DNA of 64,000 bases from Micromonospora chalcea (lineage in GTDB: Bacteria > Actinomycetota > Actinomycetes > Mycobacteriales > Micromonosporaceae), in contig NZ_MAGP01000121.1 of assembly GCF_002926165.1 (NCBI RefSeq), positions 104,544 to 168,543 on the forward strand. Reading direction: 5' to 3'. Below, piece by piece: positions 36,100-46,065 of this stretch. Every line of letters begins with the position of its first letter. The first letter of the stretch is position 1. Under the pieces are notes generated by a model, which ran no database searches, was not told where the DNA came from, and saw only the letters and a list, made by a program, of their open reading frames with translations. The translations under genes were made by a program, and so were the position numbers.

Positions 36100-36314
36100 C
36101 GCACCCACCCGAGGAAGCGCTGATGCAACACCCCGGCCGGTACCCAGGTCAGATCCTCCGCCGCCCACACCAGATAGGACCCCATGTACAAGCTCAACGA
36201 CACCGGCGCTCCGGCGAACTCGGCCCGCAGCTCGCGACGCCGCGTCGGGCAGGGCCACGGAGCGCCACACCCACCGCAGCTCCACACCGGAAGAACCGGC
36301 CCGTGGGTGGTCAC
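36096..36314 (-). CDS. Small cysteine-containing conserved protein, third of a coupled set
   Basis: A 72-residue protein with VWSCGGCGAPWPCPTRRRELRAEF (Cys-x-x-Cys and a further Cys) followed by SLYMGSYLVWAAEDLTW and a short helical end. The cysteines may bind zinc. GTG at 36314 overlaps the preceding stop (GTGA) and the ATG of the next gene overlaps its own stop (ATGA). Function unknown. Confidence 0.65.
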   Translation of the reverse strand: MTTHGPVLPVWSCGGCGAPWPCPTRRRELRAEFAGAPVSLSLYMGSYLVWAAEDLTWVPAGVLHQRFLGWVR

Positions 36315-36490
36315 CGGAGGCCGTCCAGGAAGCGCCGGGTGGCGGTCCGCGCCTGCCTGCGGGCCGCCCATTCGACCTGCTGACAGGGGTACGGGCACAG
36401 ACGCGCCCACCATGCCCGGCACCCCGTGCAGAAGCCGTCGACGCCGGGTACGTGTACCGACAGGATCTGCCGGACCTGCGGCTCCGTCAC
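36311..36490 (-). CDS. Small cysteine-containing conserved protein, second of a coupled set
   Basis: A 59-residue protein not listed as a long frame but supported by coupling: VTEPQVRQILSVHVPGVDGF, then CTGCRAWWARLCPYPCQQVEW, and a helical end ARRQARTATRRFLDGLR. The Cys-x-x-Cys and CPYPC are probable metal ligands. GTG at 36490 overlaps the first gene's stop by 4 nt, and its TGA overlaps the third gene's GTG. Confidence 0.6.
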   Translation of the reverse strand: MTEPQVRQILSVHVPGVDGFCTGCRAWWARLCPYPCQQVEWAARRQARTATRRFLDGLR

Positions 36491-36675
36491 GTCTGCTCCT
36501 CACCCGGCCAGTGGCCGCGACGGATCGGGATGCGATGGCGTGCGCGGCACGGCAGTTCCGCACCGCAGCGGCAGATCCACCGCCAGCGTCGCCAGGACCA
36601 CACCGGACGGTGCCGCCGGGCGAGGGTCAGCGCGACCGCCAACACGTACTCCTCGTACGACACACGAGCACGCAT
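36487..36675 (-). CDS. Small basic conserved protein, first of a coupled set
   Basis: A 62-residue basic protein, MRARVSYEEYVLAVALTLA followed by Arg/Trp-rich RRHRPVWSWRRWRWICRCGAEL with two or three cysteines. ATG at 36675 follows AGGAGGCGGC. It is the promoter-proximal gene of four short, 4-nt-overlapping genes, divergent from the WhiJ-like regulator. Function unknown. Confidence 0.6.
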   Translation of the reverse strand: MRARVSYEEYVLAVALTLARRHRPVWSWRRWRWICRCGAELPCRARHRIPIRRGHWPGEEQT

Positions 36676-36694
36676 GCCGCCTCCTACTTTGTTC

Positions 36695-36747
36695 ATGCGC
36701 GGGTAATTTTGCGCGCGCATTTTCAGTCAGTCAACGATGTGCGCGCA
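36695..36747. promoter_or_regulatory. TGCGCG repeat operator region between the small-gene set and the HTH regulator
   Basis: Three TGCGCG-type motifs lie in the divergent gap: CATGCGCGG (36694-36702), TGCGCGCGCA (36710-36719) and the palindrome TGCGCGCA (36740-36747), among AT-rich spacer. ATGCGCG and GCGCGCAT form an inverted repeat around GGTAATTTT. This suits a dimeric regulator acting on both directions. Confidence 0.4.
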
Positions 36748-36804
36748 TGTCGTGCGGGCGTGTCGCGTGTCCACCGCACGCCGGCCGGCGGCACAATCAC
36801 CGGC

Positions 36805-37647
36805 ATGGAAAGTCCGACCTTCGTTCGCTTCCAGCTCGGGGCGCAGTTACGCAAAGCGCGAGAGCAGGCCGATGTCACCACCGAGGAAGCAGCGGCGGCA
36901 ATCGAGGTGACCGCGAGCACCCTGCGCCGCATCGAGGCCGGTCGGGTCGGTATCAAAGGCCCTGCGCTCAACGCGCTGCTTGATCGCTACGGCGTCACCG
37001 ATGCCGAACTGCGCGACACGCTGCTGTCGATGGCGCGCACCGGGAAGCAGCGCGGCTGGTGGGCGAAATACGGGGATCTACCCTCGTCGTATCGGCAGTA
37101 CATCGGATTGGAATCCGCAGCCGAGGAGGTGCAGACCTTCGAGACGCTTGTCGTGCCGGGCCTGCTCCAGACACCGGCATACTCGCGGGCGATGATGGCG
37201 GAGGATGCCTTCGAACCTTCACCCGAGGCGGTCGAGAGGCGAGTCGCCGTCCGGACGCACCGCCAGGAGCTGATCTCGTCGGGCAAGCTCCGCCTGGTAG
37301 CTGTACTGGACGAAGCAGTCCTGCACCGCCAGATCGGTGGTGCAGCCGTCATGGCCGACCAGCTCACCGCCTTGCTCGACGCCGGCAGCCGATGGAACGT
37401 CACGGTCCAGGTGATCCCGTTCCGGGAAGGTGCCTACGCTTCCATGCTGTCGAGCTTCCACATCCTCAACTTCGCTGACGGCCCCAGCGTGGTCTACATC
37501 GAGGGCCTGACGGGTGATCTCTACGCGGAGGGCGAGGATGTGCGCCGCTGTACGGTGGTGTTCAACAGCCTGCGCGCCGCAGCCCTGTCGCCCACCGACT
37601 CGGCGGCAATGATCGAAGCGATCCGAGGCGCGCTGCCCGTGGAGTAG
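36805..37647 (+). CDS. XRE helix-turn-helix regulator, WhiJ-like, DUF5753
   Basis: A 280-residue regulator. The XRE HTH (about 9-62) is FQLGAQLRKAREQADVTTEEAAAAIEVTASTLRRIEAG; the rest matches DUF5753 (Scr1/WhiJ-type), with WWAKYGDLPSSYRQYIGLESAA, QTFETLVVPGLLQTPAYSRAM and LSSFHILNFADGPSVVYIEG. Such proteins pair with a small DUF397 partner and influence development and antibiotic production in Streptomyces. ATG at 36805. Nine bp separate it from the DUF397 gene; it diverges from the four small genes, which it may control. Confidence 0.88.
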   Translation: MESPTFVRFQLGAQLRKAREQADVTTEEAAAAIEVTASTLRRIEAGRVGIKGPALNALLDRYGVTDAELRDTLLSMARTGKQRGWWAKYGDLPSSYRQYIGLESAAEEVQTFETLVVPGLLQTPAYSRAMMAEDAFEPSPEAVERRVAVRTHRQELISSGKLRLVAVLDEAVLHRQIGGAAVMADQLTALLDAGSRWNVTVQVIPFREGAYASMLSSFHILNFADGPSVVYIEGLTGDLYAEGEDVRRCTVVFNSLRAAALSPTDSAAMIEAIRGALPVE

Positions 37648-37656
37648 GAGGCGGAC

Positions 37657-37824
37657 GTGGACTCGCAGTGGCGCAAGAGCACCCGGAGCGGCACCAACGG
37701 AGCCTGCGTCGAAGCGAGATACGCCGACCAGGCAGTAGAAGTCCGCGACAGCAAGGATGCAGGCGGCGCGGTTCTACGCTTCAAGCGTCAGCCGTGGCAA
37801 GCGTTCCTCCGCACCCTGCGCTGA
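37657..37824 (+). CDS. DUF397 family protein, partner of the WhiJ-like regulator
   Basis: A 55-residue protein too short for most ORF lists: VDSQWRKSTRSGTNGACVEARY followed by VEVRDSKDAGGAVLRF and a WQAFLRTLR end, a clear DUF397 pattern. DUF397 proteins sit next to and bind WhiJ-like HTH regulators. GTG at 37657 follows GGAGTAGGAGGCGGAC. A 17-bp perfect hairpin follows the stop. Confidence 0.85.
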   Translation: MDSQWRKSTRSGTNGACVEARYADQAVEVRDSKDAGGAVLRFKRQPWQAFLRTLR

Positions 37825-37844
37825 GCCCGACTCGCCAAAGCACG

Positions 37845-37880
37845 CGCGAGCGCGGCAGGGAGGTCCCTGCCGCGCTCGCG
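37845..37880. terminator. 17-bp perfect hairpin between DUF397 and nrdJ
   Basis: CGCGAGCGCGGCAGGGA (37845-37861) pairs perfectly with TCCCTGCCGCGCTCGCG (37864-37880), leaving only two unpaired bases, so the tip must fray. Serves convergent DUF397 and nrdJ. Confidence 0.75.
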
Positions 37881-37894
37881 TCTTCGGTCGGTCG

Positions 37895-40759
<2,865 letters not shown>

Positions 40760-40826
40760 GCCCTCGCCCCCCTCGTCGGCACGGTCACCCACCGCGCCTC
40801 GTGTACCTGTCAGAAACCCGAAAATG

Positions 40827-41327
40827 TCAGCTGATCGCGCCGGCGGCGTCCGCCGCACCGGCACCGGCGCCCTCCCGGGCGCGCGCGGCGGCCCGCAACG
40901 TCTCGATCTCCCGCTCGAAGTCGGCGAGCGAGTCGAAGGACCGGTAGACGCTGGCGAACCGCATGTAGGCCACCTCGTCGAGGTCGCGCAACGGGCCGAG
41001 GATGGCCAGGCCCACCTCGTGGCTGGGGATCTCGGCCGCCCCCTTGGCCCGTACGGTCTCCTCGACCTTCTGTGCCAGCAGCGCGATCGAGTCGTCGTCG
41101 ACCGGCCGCCCCTGGCACGCCTTGCGCACCCCGCCGATGATCTTCGTACGGCTGAACGGCTCGGTCACCCCGCTGCGCTTGACCACCGCGAGCACCGCCT
41201 CCTCGACGGTGGTGAACCGTTTGCCGCACTCCGGGCAGGACCGCCGCCGCCGGATGAGCTGGCCGTCGTCGGCCTCCCGCGAGTCGACCACCCGGGAGTC
41301 GGCGTGCCGGCAGTACGGACAGCGCAT
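40827..41327 (-). CDS. nrdR: Transcriptional repressor NrdR
   Basis: A 166-residue repressor of ribonucleotide reductase genes. The N-terminal zinc ribbon has C3, C6, C31 and C34 (MRCPYCRHAD, SCPECGKRF); the ATP-cone domain (about 46-136) begins VKRSGVTEPFSRTKIIGGVRKAC. It senses ATP/dATP. An Ala/Gly-rich C-terminal tail follows. ATG at 41327 follows GGAGGTCGGGCCC. Starts the nrdR-nrdJ operon and diverges from lexA. Confidence 0.95.
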   Translation of the reverse strand: MRCPYCRHADSRVVDSREADDGQLIRRRRSCPECGKRFTTVEEAVLAVVKRSGVTEPFSRTKIIGGVRKACQGRPVDDDSIALLAQKVEETVRAKGAAEIPSHEVGLAILGPLRDLDEVAYMRFASVYRSFDSLADFEREIETLRAAARAREGAGAGAADAAGAIS

Positions 41328-41486
41328 GGGCCCGACCTCCTGGCGTCGATCGCGGGCACACCTACCGGCTCCCGGGCACACGTCGGCACGGCGGAGTCAT
41401 CGTCCGATGACCGTCGCCGGATGCGCGGTGCGGGAGTGCGTTCGGTAGTTGAACCCAACCTGTGGGCGACTTACGCCCGTGTGACT

Positions 41487-41500
41487 ACTACATCTAGGGG
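41487..41500. promoter_or_regulatory. Possible NrdR box upstream of nrdR
   Basis: The stretch ACTACATCTAGGGG resembles the ACTACATCTAG-type NrdR boxes of actinomycetes. NrdR boxes normally occur as a pair; a second copy was not identified, so the call is weak. Confidence 0.3.
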
Positions 41501-41667
41501 TCGACCGTATGCCGAACCCCAAGCGAGGTCAAGTTGGCGGACGTGTCCGGCGCGTCATCAGAATCACGGTCGGCCCGACCCCGCCGAGGAGCCCAACGGA
41601 CGGCCTCCCGCGCTGGACACGGCCCGCCTCAATGGAACATCTGTACGAGCGGCGTACTCTTCTATCA

Positions 41668-41679
41668 GAACAACAGTTC
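41668..41679. promoter_or_regulatory. LexA (SOS) box GAACAACAGTTC upstream of lexA
   Basis: GAAC-AACA-GTTC is a perfect inverted GAAC-N4-GTTC core, the actinobacterial SOS box. It lies 138 bp before the lexA start codon and supports autoregulation. A degenerate partner, GAACATCTGTAC, lies at 41635-41646. Confidence 0.6.
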
Positions 41680-41817
41680 GGAAATCCAGGAATTCGGCAC
41701 GACACGCCGACAGCAGGTCGTACAGATGTTTGAAAATGACCGATCTCACCTATACGGTCAGACCACACGCACCACGAGCCGACGAGGCACCCCAGCGCCG
41801 ACCAGGGAGGGACGGAC

Positions 41818-42600
41818 GTGACCGAGGACCGGGCCAGCCGGCAGAAGAACCCGCAGCCGAACGACGGGGCGGGTCCTCCGGCGACCCGCCGCCCCCGCGC
41901 CGCCCGCAGCCGCACCGCCCCGGCGGCGGTACGCCCGGTCACGCCGGTGGTGAGCAGCTTCCCCGACCCGACGAGCGTCGACCTGACCGCCCGGCAGCGG
42001 CGGATCCTGGAGTTCATCCGCACCTGGGTCGAGCGGCACGGCTACCCGCCGAGCGTGCGCGAGATCGGTGAGGCGGTCGGCCTGGTCTCCCCGTCCAGCG
42101 TCGCCTACCAGCTCAAGGAGCTGGAGAAGAAGGGCTTCCTGCGCCGCGACCCGAACCGGCCACGCGCCGTCGACGTCCGGGCCCCGGGCGAGGCCGACGA
42201 CGAGGCCGCCCGCGCGCAGCGCCCCACCCCGGCGTACGTGCCGATGCTGGGCCGCATCGCCGCCGGTGGGCCGATCCTGGCCGAGCAGGCGGTGGAGGAC
42301 ATCTTCCCCCTCCCCCGCGAGCTGGTCGGCGAGGGCGAGGTCTTCATGCTCCAGGTCAAGGGCGACTCGATGCTCGACGCGGCGATCTGCGACGGCGACT
42401 GGGTGGTCGTCCGGCAGCAGCCCAACGCCGAGGTCGGCGACATCGTCGCCGCGATGCTCGACGGCGAGGCGACGGTCAAGACCTACCGGCGGCGGGACGG
42501 GCACGTCTGGCTGATGCCGCAGAACCCGGCCTTCGACCCGATCCCCGGCGACGACGCCACCATCATGGGTCGCGTGGTGGCGGTGCTGCGCCGCATCTGA
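41818..42600 (+). CDS. lexA: LexA repressor (SOS response)
   Basis: A 260-residue repressor of DNA-damage genes. The winged helix is LTARQRRILEFIRTWVERHGYPPSVREIGEAVGLVSPSSVAYQLKELEKKGFL (about 57-110). The autocleavage bond is Ala149-Gly150 (RIAAGGPIL), with Ser184 (GDSML) and Lys221 (ATVKTY) as the dyad. The N-terminal 45 residues are a Pro/Ala/Arg-rich extension usual in actinomycetes. GTG at 41818 follows GGGAGGGACGGAC. A 13-bp stem terminator follows the stop. Confidence 0.95.
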   Translation: MTEDRASRQKNPQPNDGAGPPATRRPRAARSRTAPAAVRPVTPVVSSFPDPTSVDLTARQRRILEFIRTWVERHGYPPSVREIGEAVGLVSPSSVAYQLKELEKKGFLRRDPNRPRAVDVRAPGEADDEAARAQRPTPAYVPMLGRIAAGGPILAEQAVEDIFPLPRELVGEGEVFMLQVKGDSMLDAAICDGDWVVVRQQPNAEVGDIVAAMLDGEATVKTYRRRDGHVWLMPQNPAFDPIPGDDATIMGRVVAVLRRI

Positions 42601-42615
42601 CCCCACAGCAGCGCG

Positions 42616-42647
42616 AAAAGGGGTGACCGTCGCGGTCACCCCTTTTT
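42616..42647 (+). terminator. Rho-independent terminator after lexA
   Basis: AAAAGGGGTGACC pairs with GGTCACCCCTTTT (13 bp) around GTCGC, ending in a short T-run (CCCCTTTTT). Confidence 0.85.
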
Positions 42648-42657
42648 CCGTGTCGTC

Positions 42658-44355
42658 TCAGTAGCGGTCGCCCCGGTACTCCCGGCCACCACCGGACACC
42701 GGGCCGTACTGACCCCGGTCGTCGTAGCCGTCGTCGCGGCGCGCGCCACGCGGGTCCTGGCCGCGACGCGGCGGCCGGCCCCGGCCGCCGCCTCCGCGCG
42801 GCCCGCCACCGGGCTGCCCGCGGTAACCGGGCCCACCCGGGCCGCCGCCGTAGCCGCCACCCTGACCGCCACGACCTGAACCGCCCTGGCCACCGCCGCC
42901 CTGGCCACCGCCGTAGACACCGCCACCGCGACCTCCGCCGCCGGCCGGGGCGCCGCCGCCGTACACCCCACCACCCTGCGGACGGGTGCCGCCCGGGGGA
43001 CGGCCACCGCCCTGGCCACGGCCGCCCTCCTGAGGGCCGCCGCCGTACACTCCGCCGCCCGGCCGGCCACCGCCGTAGACACCGCCCGAGGGCGGACGGT
43101 CGCCGTTCGCCGGGCCACCGTAGACGCCGCCCTGGCCACCGCCGTAGACGCCGCCGCGCGGGGCGTCAGGCCGTTCCGCCGACGGGAACCCGCCGTTCAC
43201 CGGGAACTCGCCGCTGCGCTCCGGCTCCTCGGCCCGCGGCGCGGGCTTGCGCCGCGACCGCAGGATCCCGAAGACGCCCGCGCCGACCAGGAGCGCGCCG
43301 ATCACCCCGACCGCCGCGATCAGGTACGTGATCTCGTCGAGTGAGAGCCCTTCGAGCCACGACTTCTCGGCGGCCGCCTTCGTCTCGGCCTTGCCGCCGT
43401 TCGGAAGCGCCTCCACCCCGGTGGTGGACGGCGTGTAGCTGAGGATGTCGATCGGGTCCGAGTCGTCGAGCGTCCCGCCGTCGGAGACGGTGACGAACAG
43501 CTTGCCGTCGGGCGTGTACGAGATCGCCTCGCCGAACGGGTCGGCCAGCGGGGTGATCCGCGGCTTACCGGTGGTCAGCGCCTTGACGATGTCGCCGCCC
43601 GACACGTCGAACTCGAACGCGTCGGCGTACGTGCGCAGCACGACCTTGCTGCCGTCGGGTGAACGGGCCGCGCCGGTCACCAGCGCCCGCCCGGGCGAGC
43701 CGAGCTTGTTCTCGGTGTCGGTCTTCGGCAGCGTGACCTCGCCGACCTTCTTCATCGGGATCGGCTCGGGGTCGCCGGCGGCCTTCAGCTTCACCGTCGG
43801 GGTGAAGATCTCCGACTTGCCGGACAGGTCCTTGGTGATCACCAGCGGCATGTTGTCGTCGCCGACGAGCAGGGCCTCCGCATCGTGCGGCTCCTTGCCC
43901 GGGTAGCTGAGCCGGTGCAGCACCGGCTGCTTCGCGCCGCTCAGCGGCATCGTCCAGACCGCGACCCGTTCCCGGCGGGTCTTCTTCTCCACGTTGTCGC
44001 CGGTGTCGGCGATCCAGAGGGTCTTGCGGTCCGGGCTGAGCGCCAGGTCCTCCGTGTCGAAGGGCCCGTCACCGGAGTACCGGACCTCCTTCTCGACCTT
44101 GCACTTGGCGTCCAGGTAGAAGACCCGCTTGCGGCTGGGGTCGTCGGTGCCGTCGTTGATCACGACGTACCCGCTGCTGGTGGCGATCAGGCCGGACAGC
44201 TCGCGGAGGCGGTTGTCCTCGACCGTGCACTTCTTCTTGGGAGCCGCGGCCAGCACGGGGGCCGCGGCGGGAGCCGCCGGGGCCGGCCCGGCCGGCGCCA
44301 CGACCGCGCCGACCAGGCCGAGCGCGAGCGTGACCGAGGAGACAACGTGCCGCAT
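42658..44355 (-). CDS. Membrane-anchored beta-propeller-like protein with GGVYGGG tail
   Basis: A 565-residue protein. Signal peptide (1-27), an extracytoplasmic beta-propeller-like domain (about 40-330; LSPDRKTLWIADTGDNVEKK, YTPDGKLFVTVSDGG), one membrane helix (LIAAVGVIGALLVGAGVFGIL) followed by RSRRK, then a cytoplasmic tail of about 170 residues rich in Gly, Tyr and Arg with six GGVYGGG-like repeats. The propeller-like part could bind ligand or cell wall. ATG at 44355. Function is not known, and the fold call is inference. Confidence 0.65.
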   Translation of the reverse strand: MRHVVSSVTLALGLVGAVVAPAGPAPAAPAAAPVLAAAPKKKCTVEDNRLRELSGLIATSSGYVVINDGTDDPSRKRVFYLDAKCKVEKEVRYSGDGPFDTEDLALSPDRKTLWIADTGDNVEKKTRRERVAVWTMPLSGAKQPVLHRLSYPGKEPHDAEALLVGDDNMPLVITKDLSGKSEIFTPTVKLKAAGDPEPIPMKKVGEVTLPKTDTENKLGSPGRALVTGAARSPDGSKVVLRTYADAFEFDVSGGDIVKALTTGKPRITPLADPFGEAISYTPDGKLFVTVSDGGTLDDSDPIDILSYTPSTTGVEALPNGGKAETKAAAEKSWLEGLSLDEITYLIAAVGVIGALLVGAGVFGILRSRRKPAPRAEEPERSGEFPVNGGFPSAERPDAPRGGVYGGGQGGVYGGPANGDRPPSGGVYGGGRPGGGVYGGGPQEGGRGQGGGRPPGGTRPQGGGVYGGGAPAGGGGRGGGVYGGGQGGGGQGGSGRGGQGGGYGGGPGGPGYRGQPGGGPRGGGGRGRPPRRGQDPRGARRDDGYDDRGQYGPVSGGGREYRGDRY

Positions 44356-44405
44356 GACGCTCAGTGTCGCACGACGCGGGTTTCCGGCGGGTGACGCCGG
44401 ACGGC

Positions 44406-45869
44406 TCACCGTCCGGCGCCCACCCGCTCGTCGCTGGTCAGCCGATCCCCCGCCCGGTAGGGCGCGAGCTCGGCGGCGAGCCCCTGGCCCACCCGTACGT
44501 GCAGCAGCGTGCCTTCGGGCAGGTGAGCGGTGCTGAGCACCTCACCCTGCCGGTGCGCCCGGGCGACCAGGTCACCCCGGTCGTACGGGAGCACGACGCG
44601 CACCTCGACGGCCGGCCGGGGCAGCCGGCGCTCGACCGCCTCGCGCAGCTCGTCGATCCCGCGGCCACTGTGCGCGGAGACGAACACGGCGTCCGGCCAC
44701 AGCCGCTTGAGCCGCAGCATCGTCTCCTCGTCGGTGGCGTCGGTCTTGTTCACCACCAGGAGCTCCGGCAGCCGGTCGGCGCCCACCTCGGCGAGCACCT
44801 CGCGTACCGCCCGGACCTGCTCCTCCGGGTCCGGGTGGGTGCCGTCGACCACGTGCACGACCAGGTCCGCGTCGGCGACCTCCTCGAGCGTCGAGCGGAA
44901 CGCCTCGACGATCTGGTGCGGCAGGTGCCGGACGAAGCCGACCGTGTCGGACAGCGTGTAGAGCCGCCCGTCGGACGTGGTGGCGCGGCGGGTGGTCGGG
45001 TCCAGCGTGGCGAACAGCGCGTTCTCCACCAGCACGCCCGCCCCGGTGAGGCGGTTGAGCAGGCTGGACTTGCCGGCGTTGGTGTAGCCGGCGATGGCCA
45101 CCGCCGGCACCGCGTTACGGGTGCGTCGGGAGCGCTTGGTCTGGCGTACCGTCGCCATGCTCTTGATCTCGCGGCGCAGCCGCGCGATGCGGTGGCGGAT
45201 ACGCCGCCGGTCGGTCTCCAGCTTGGTCTCACCGGGACCGCGCAGGCCCACGCCGCCGCCGGCGCCACCGCCGCGACCGCTACCGCCGGTCTGCCGGGAC
45301 AGCGTCTCGCCCCAACCGCGCAGGCGCGGCAGCAGGTATTCGAGCTGGGCCAGCTCGACCTGCGCCTTGCCCTCCTTGCTCTTGGCGTGCTGGGCGAAGA
45401 TGTCGAGGATCAGGGCGGTCCGGTCGACCACCTTGACCTTGGTGCGCTGCTCCAGGTTGCGCAGCTGCGACGGCGACAGCTCACCGTCGCAGATGATCGT
45501 GTCGGCGCCGGTGGACAGCACCACCGCGCCCAGGTCGTCGACCTTGCCGCGACCGATGTACGTGGCCGGGTCGGGCCGGTGCCGGCGCTGGATCAGCCCT
45601 TCGAGCACCTGCGAGCCGGCCGTCTCGGCCAGCGCCGCCAGTTCGGTGAGGCTGTTGTCGGCGTCGGTCTGGGTGCCCTCGGTCCAGACGCCGACCAGGA
45701 CGACCCGCTCCAGCCGCAGCTGGCGGTATTCGACCTCGGTGATGTCTGTGAGTTCGGTGGAGAGGCCGGGGACCCGCCGCAGCGCCTGCCGCTCCGACAG
45801 CTCGTACTCGCCCGTGGTGGCCTCGAGCTCGTCGTCGGTGTAGGGATGGAAGGTCTCCTGCTCGCGCAA
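44406..45869 (-). CDS. hflX: Ribosome-associated GTPase HflX
   Basis: A 487-residue GTPase that splits stalled or heat-damaged ribosomes. The N-terminal HflX domain has HRPDPATYIGRGKVDDLG and the glycine-rich linker TGGSGRGGGAGGG. The G domain holds Walker A GYTNAGKSSL (about 262-271), DTVGFV, NKTD and SAHSGRG. TTG at 45869 has AGGAGACGCAG upstream, which is better than the earlier ATG at 45896. Rightward neighbour is the malic enzyme; the 196-bp gap holds both promoters. Confidence 0.92.
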   Translation of the reverse strand: MREQETFHPYTDDELEATTGEYELSERQALRRVPGLSTELTDITEVEYRQLRLERVVLVGVWTEGTQTDADNSLTELAALAETAGSQVLEGLIQRRHRPDPATYIGRGKVDDLGAVVLSTGADTIICDGELSPSQLRNLEQRTKVKVVDRTALILDIFAQHAKSKEGKAQVELAQLEYLLPRLRGWGETLSRQTGGSGRGGGAGGGVGLRGPGETKLETDRRRIRHRIARLRREIKSMATVRQTKRSRRTRNAVPAVAIAGYTNAGKSSLLNRLTGAGVLVENALFATLDPTTRRATTSDGRLYTLSDTVGFVRHLPHQIVEAFRSTLEEVADADLVVHVVDGTHPDPEEQVRAVREVLAEVGADRLPELLVVNKTDATDEETMLRLKRLWPDAVFVSAHSGRGIDELREAVERRLPRPAVEVRVVLPYDRGDLVARAHRQGEVLSTAHLPEGTLLHVRVGQGLAAELAPYRAGDRLTSDERVGAGR

Positions 45870-46065
45870 ACTGCGTCTCCTGTCCGTTATGTGCATCGCC
45901 GAGAATTTTCGGCGCGTGACAGCAATCCTGACATGTGACAACGCCCGACGCACCTGCCTTATGCCCGTGACGCTACTGACCGGTAGCGGGGGCGGATGCC
46001 GGGCGACCTGCGCGGGCGAGTAGAAATGCCAGTCGAGCCGCTCAGCGCCGACGGAGGAGTTTCTC

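Larger units (their letters stand above)
41328..41817. other. 490-bp intergenic region with nrdR and lexA promoters
   Basis: Non-coding DNA between divergent nrdR and lexA. It holds a probable SOS box (41668-41679), a possible NrdR-type box near 41487-41500 and lower GC stretches near 41650-41760. Translated frames inside it have no family resemblance. Confidence 0.6.

Noticed and set aside
41534..41821. Plus-strand frames in the nrdR-lexA gap
   Set aside because: No recognisable domain; the region holds regulatory sites instead.
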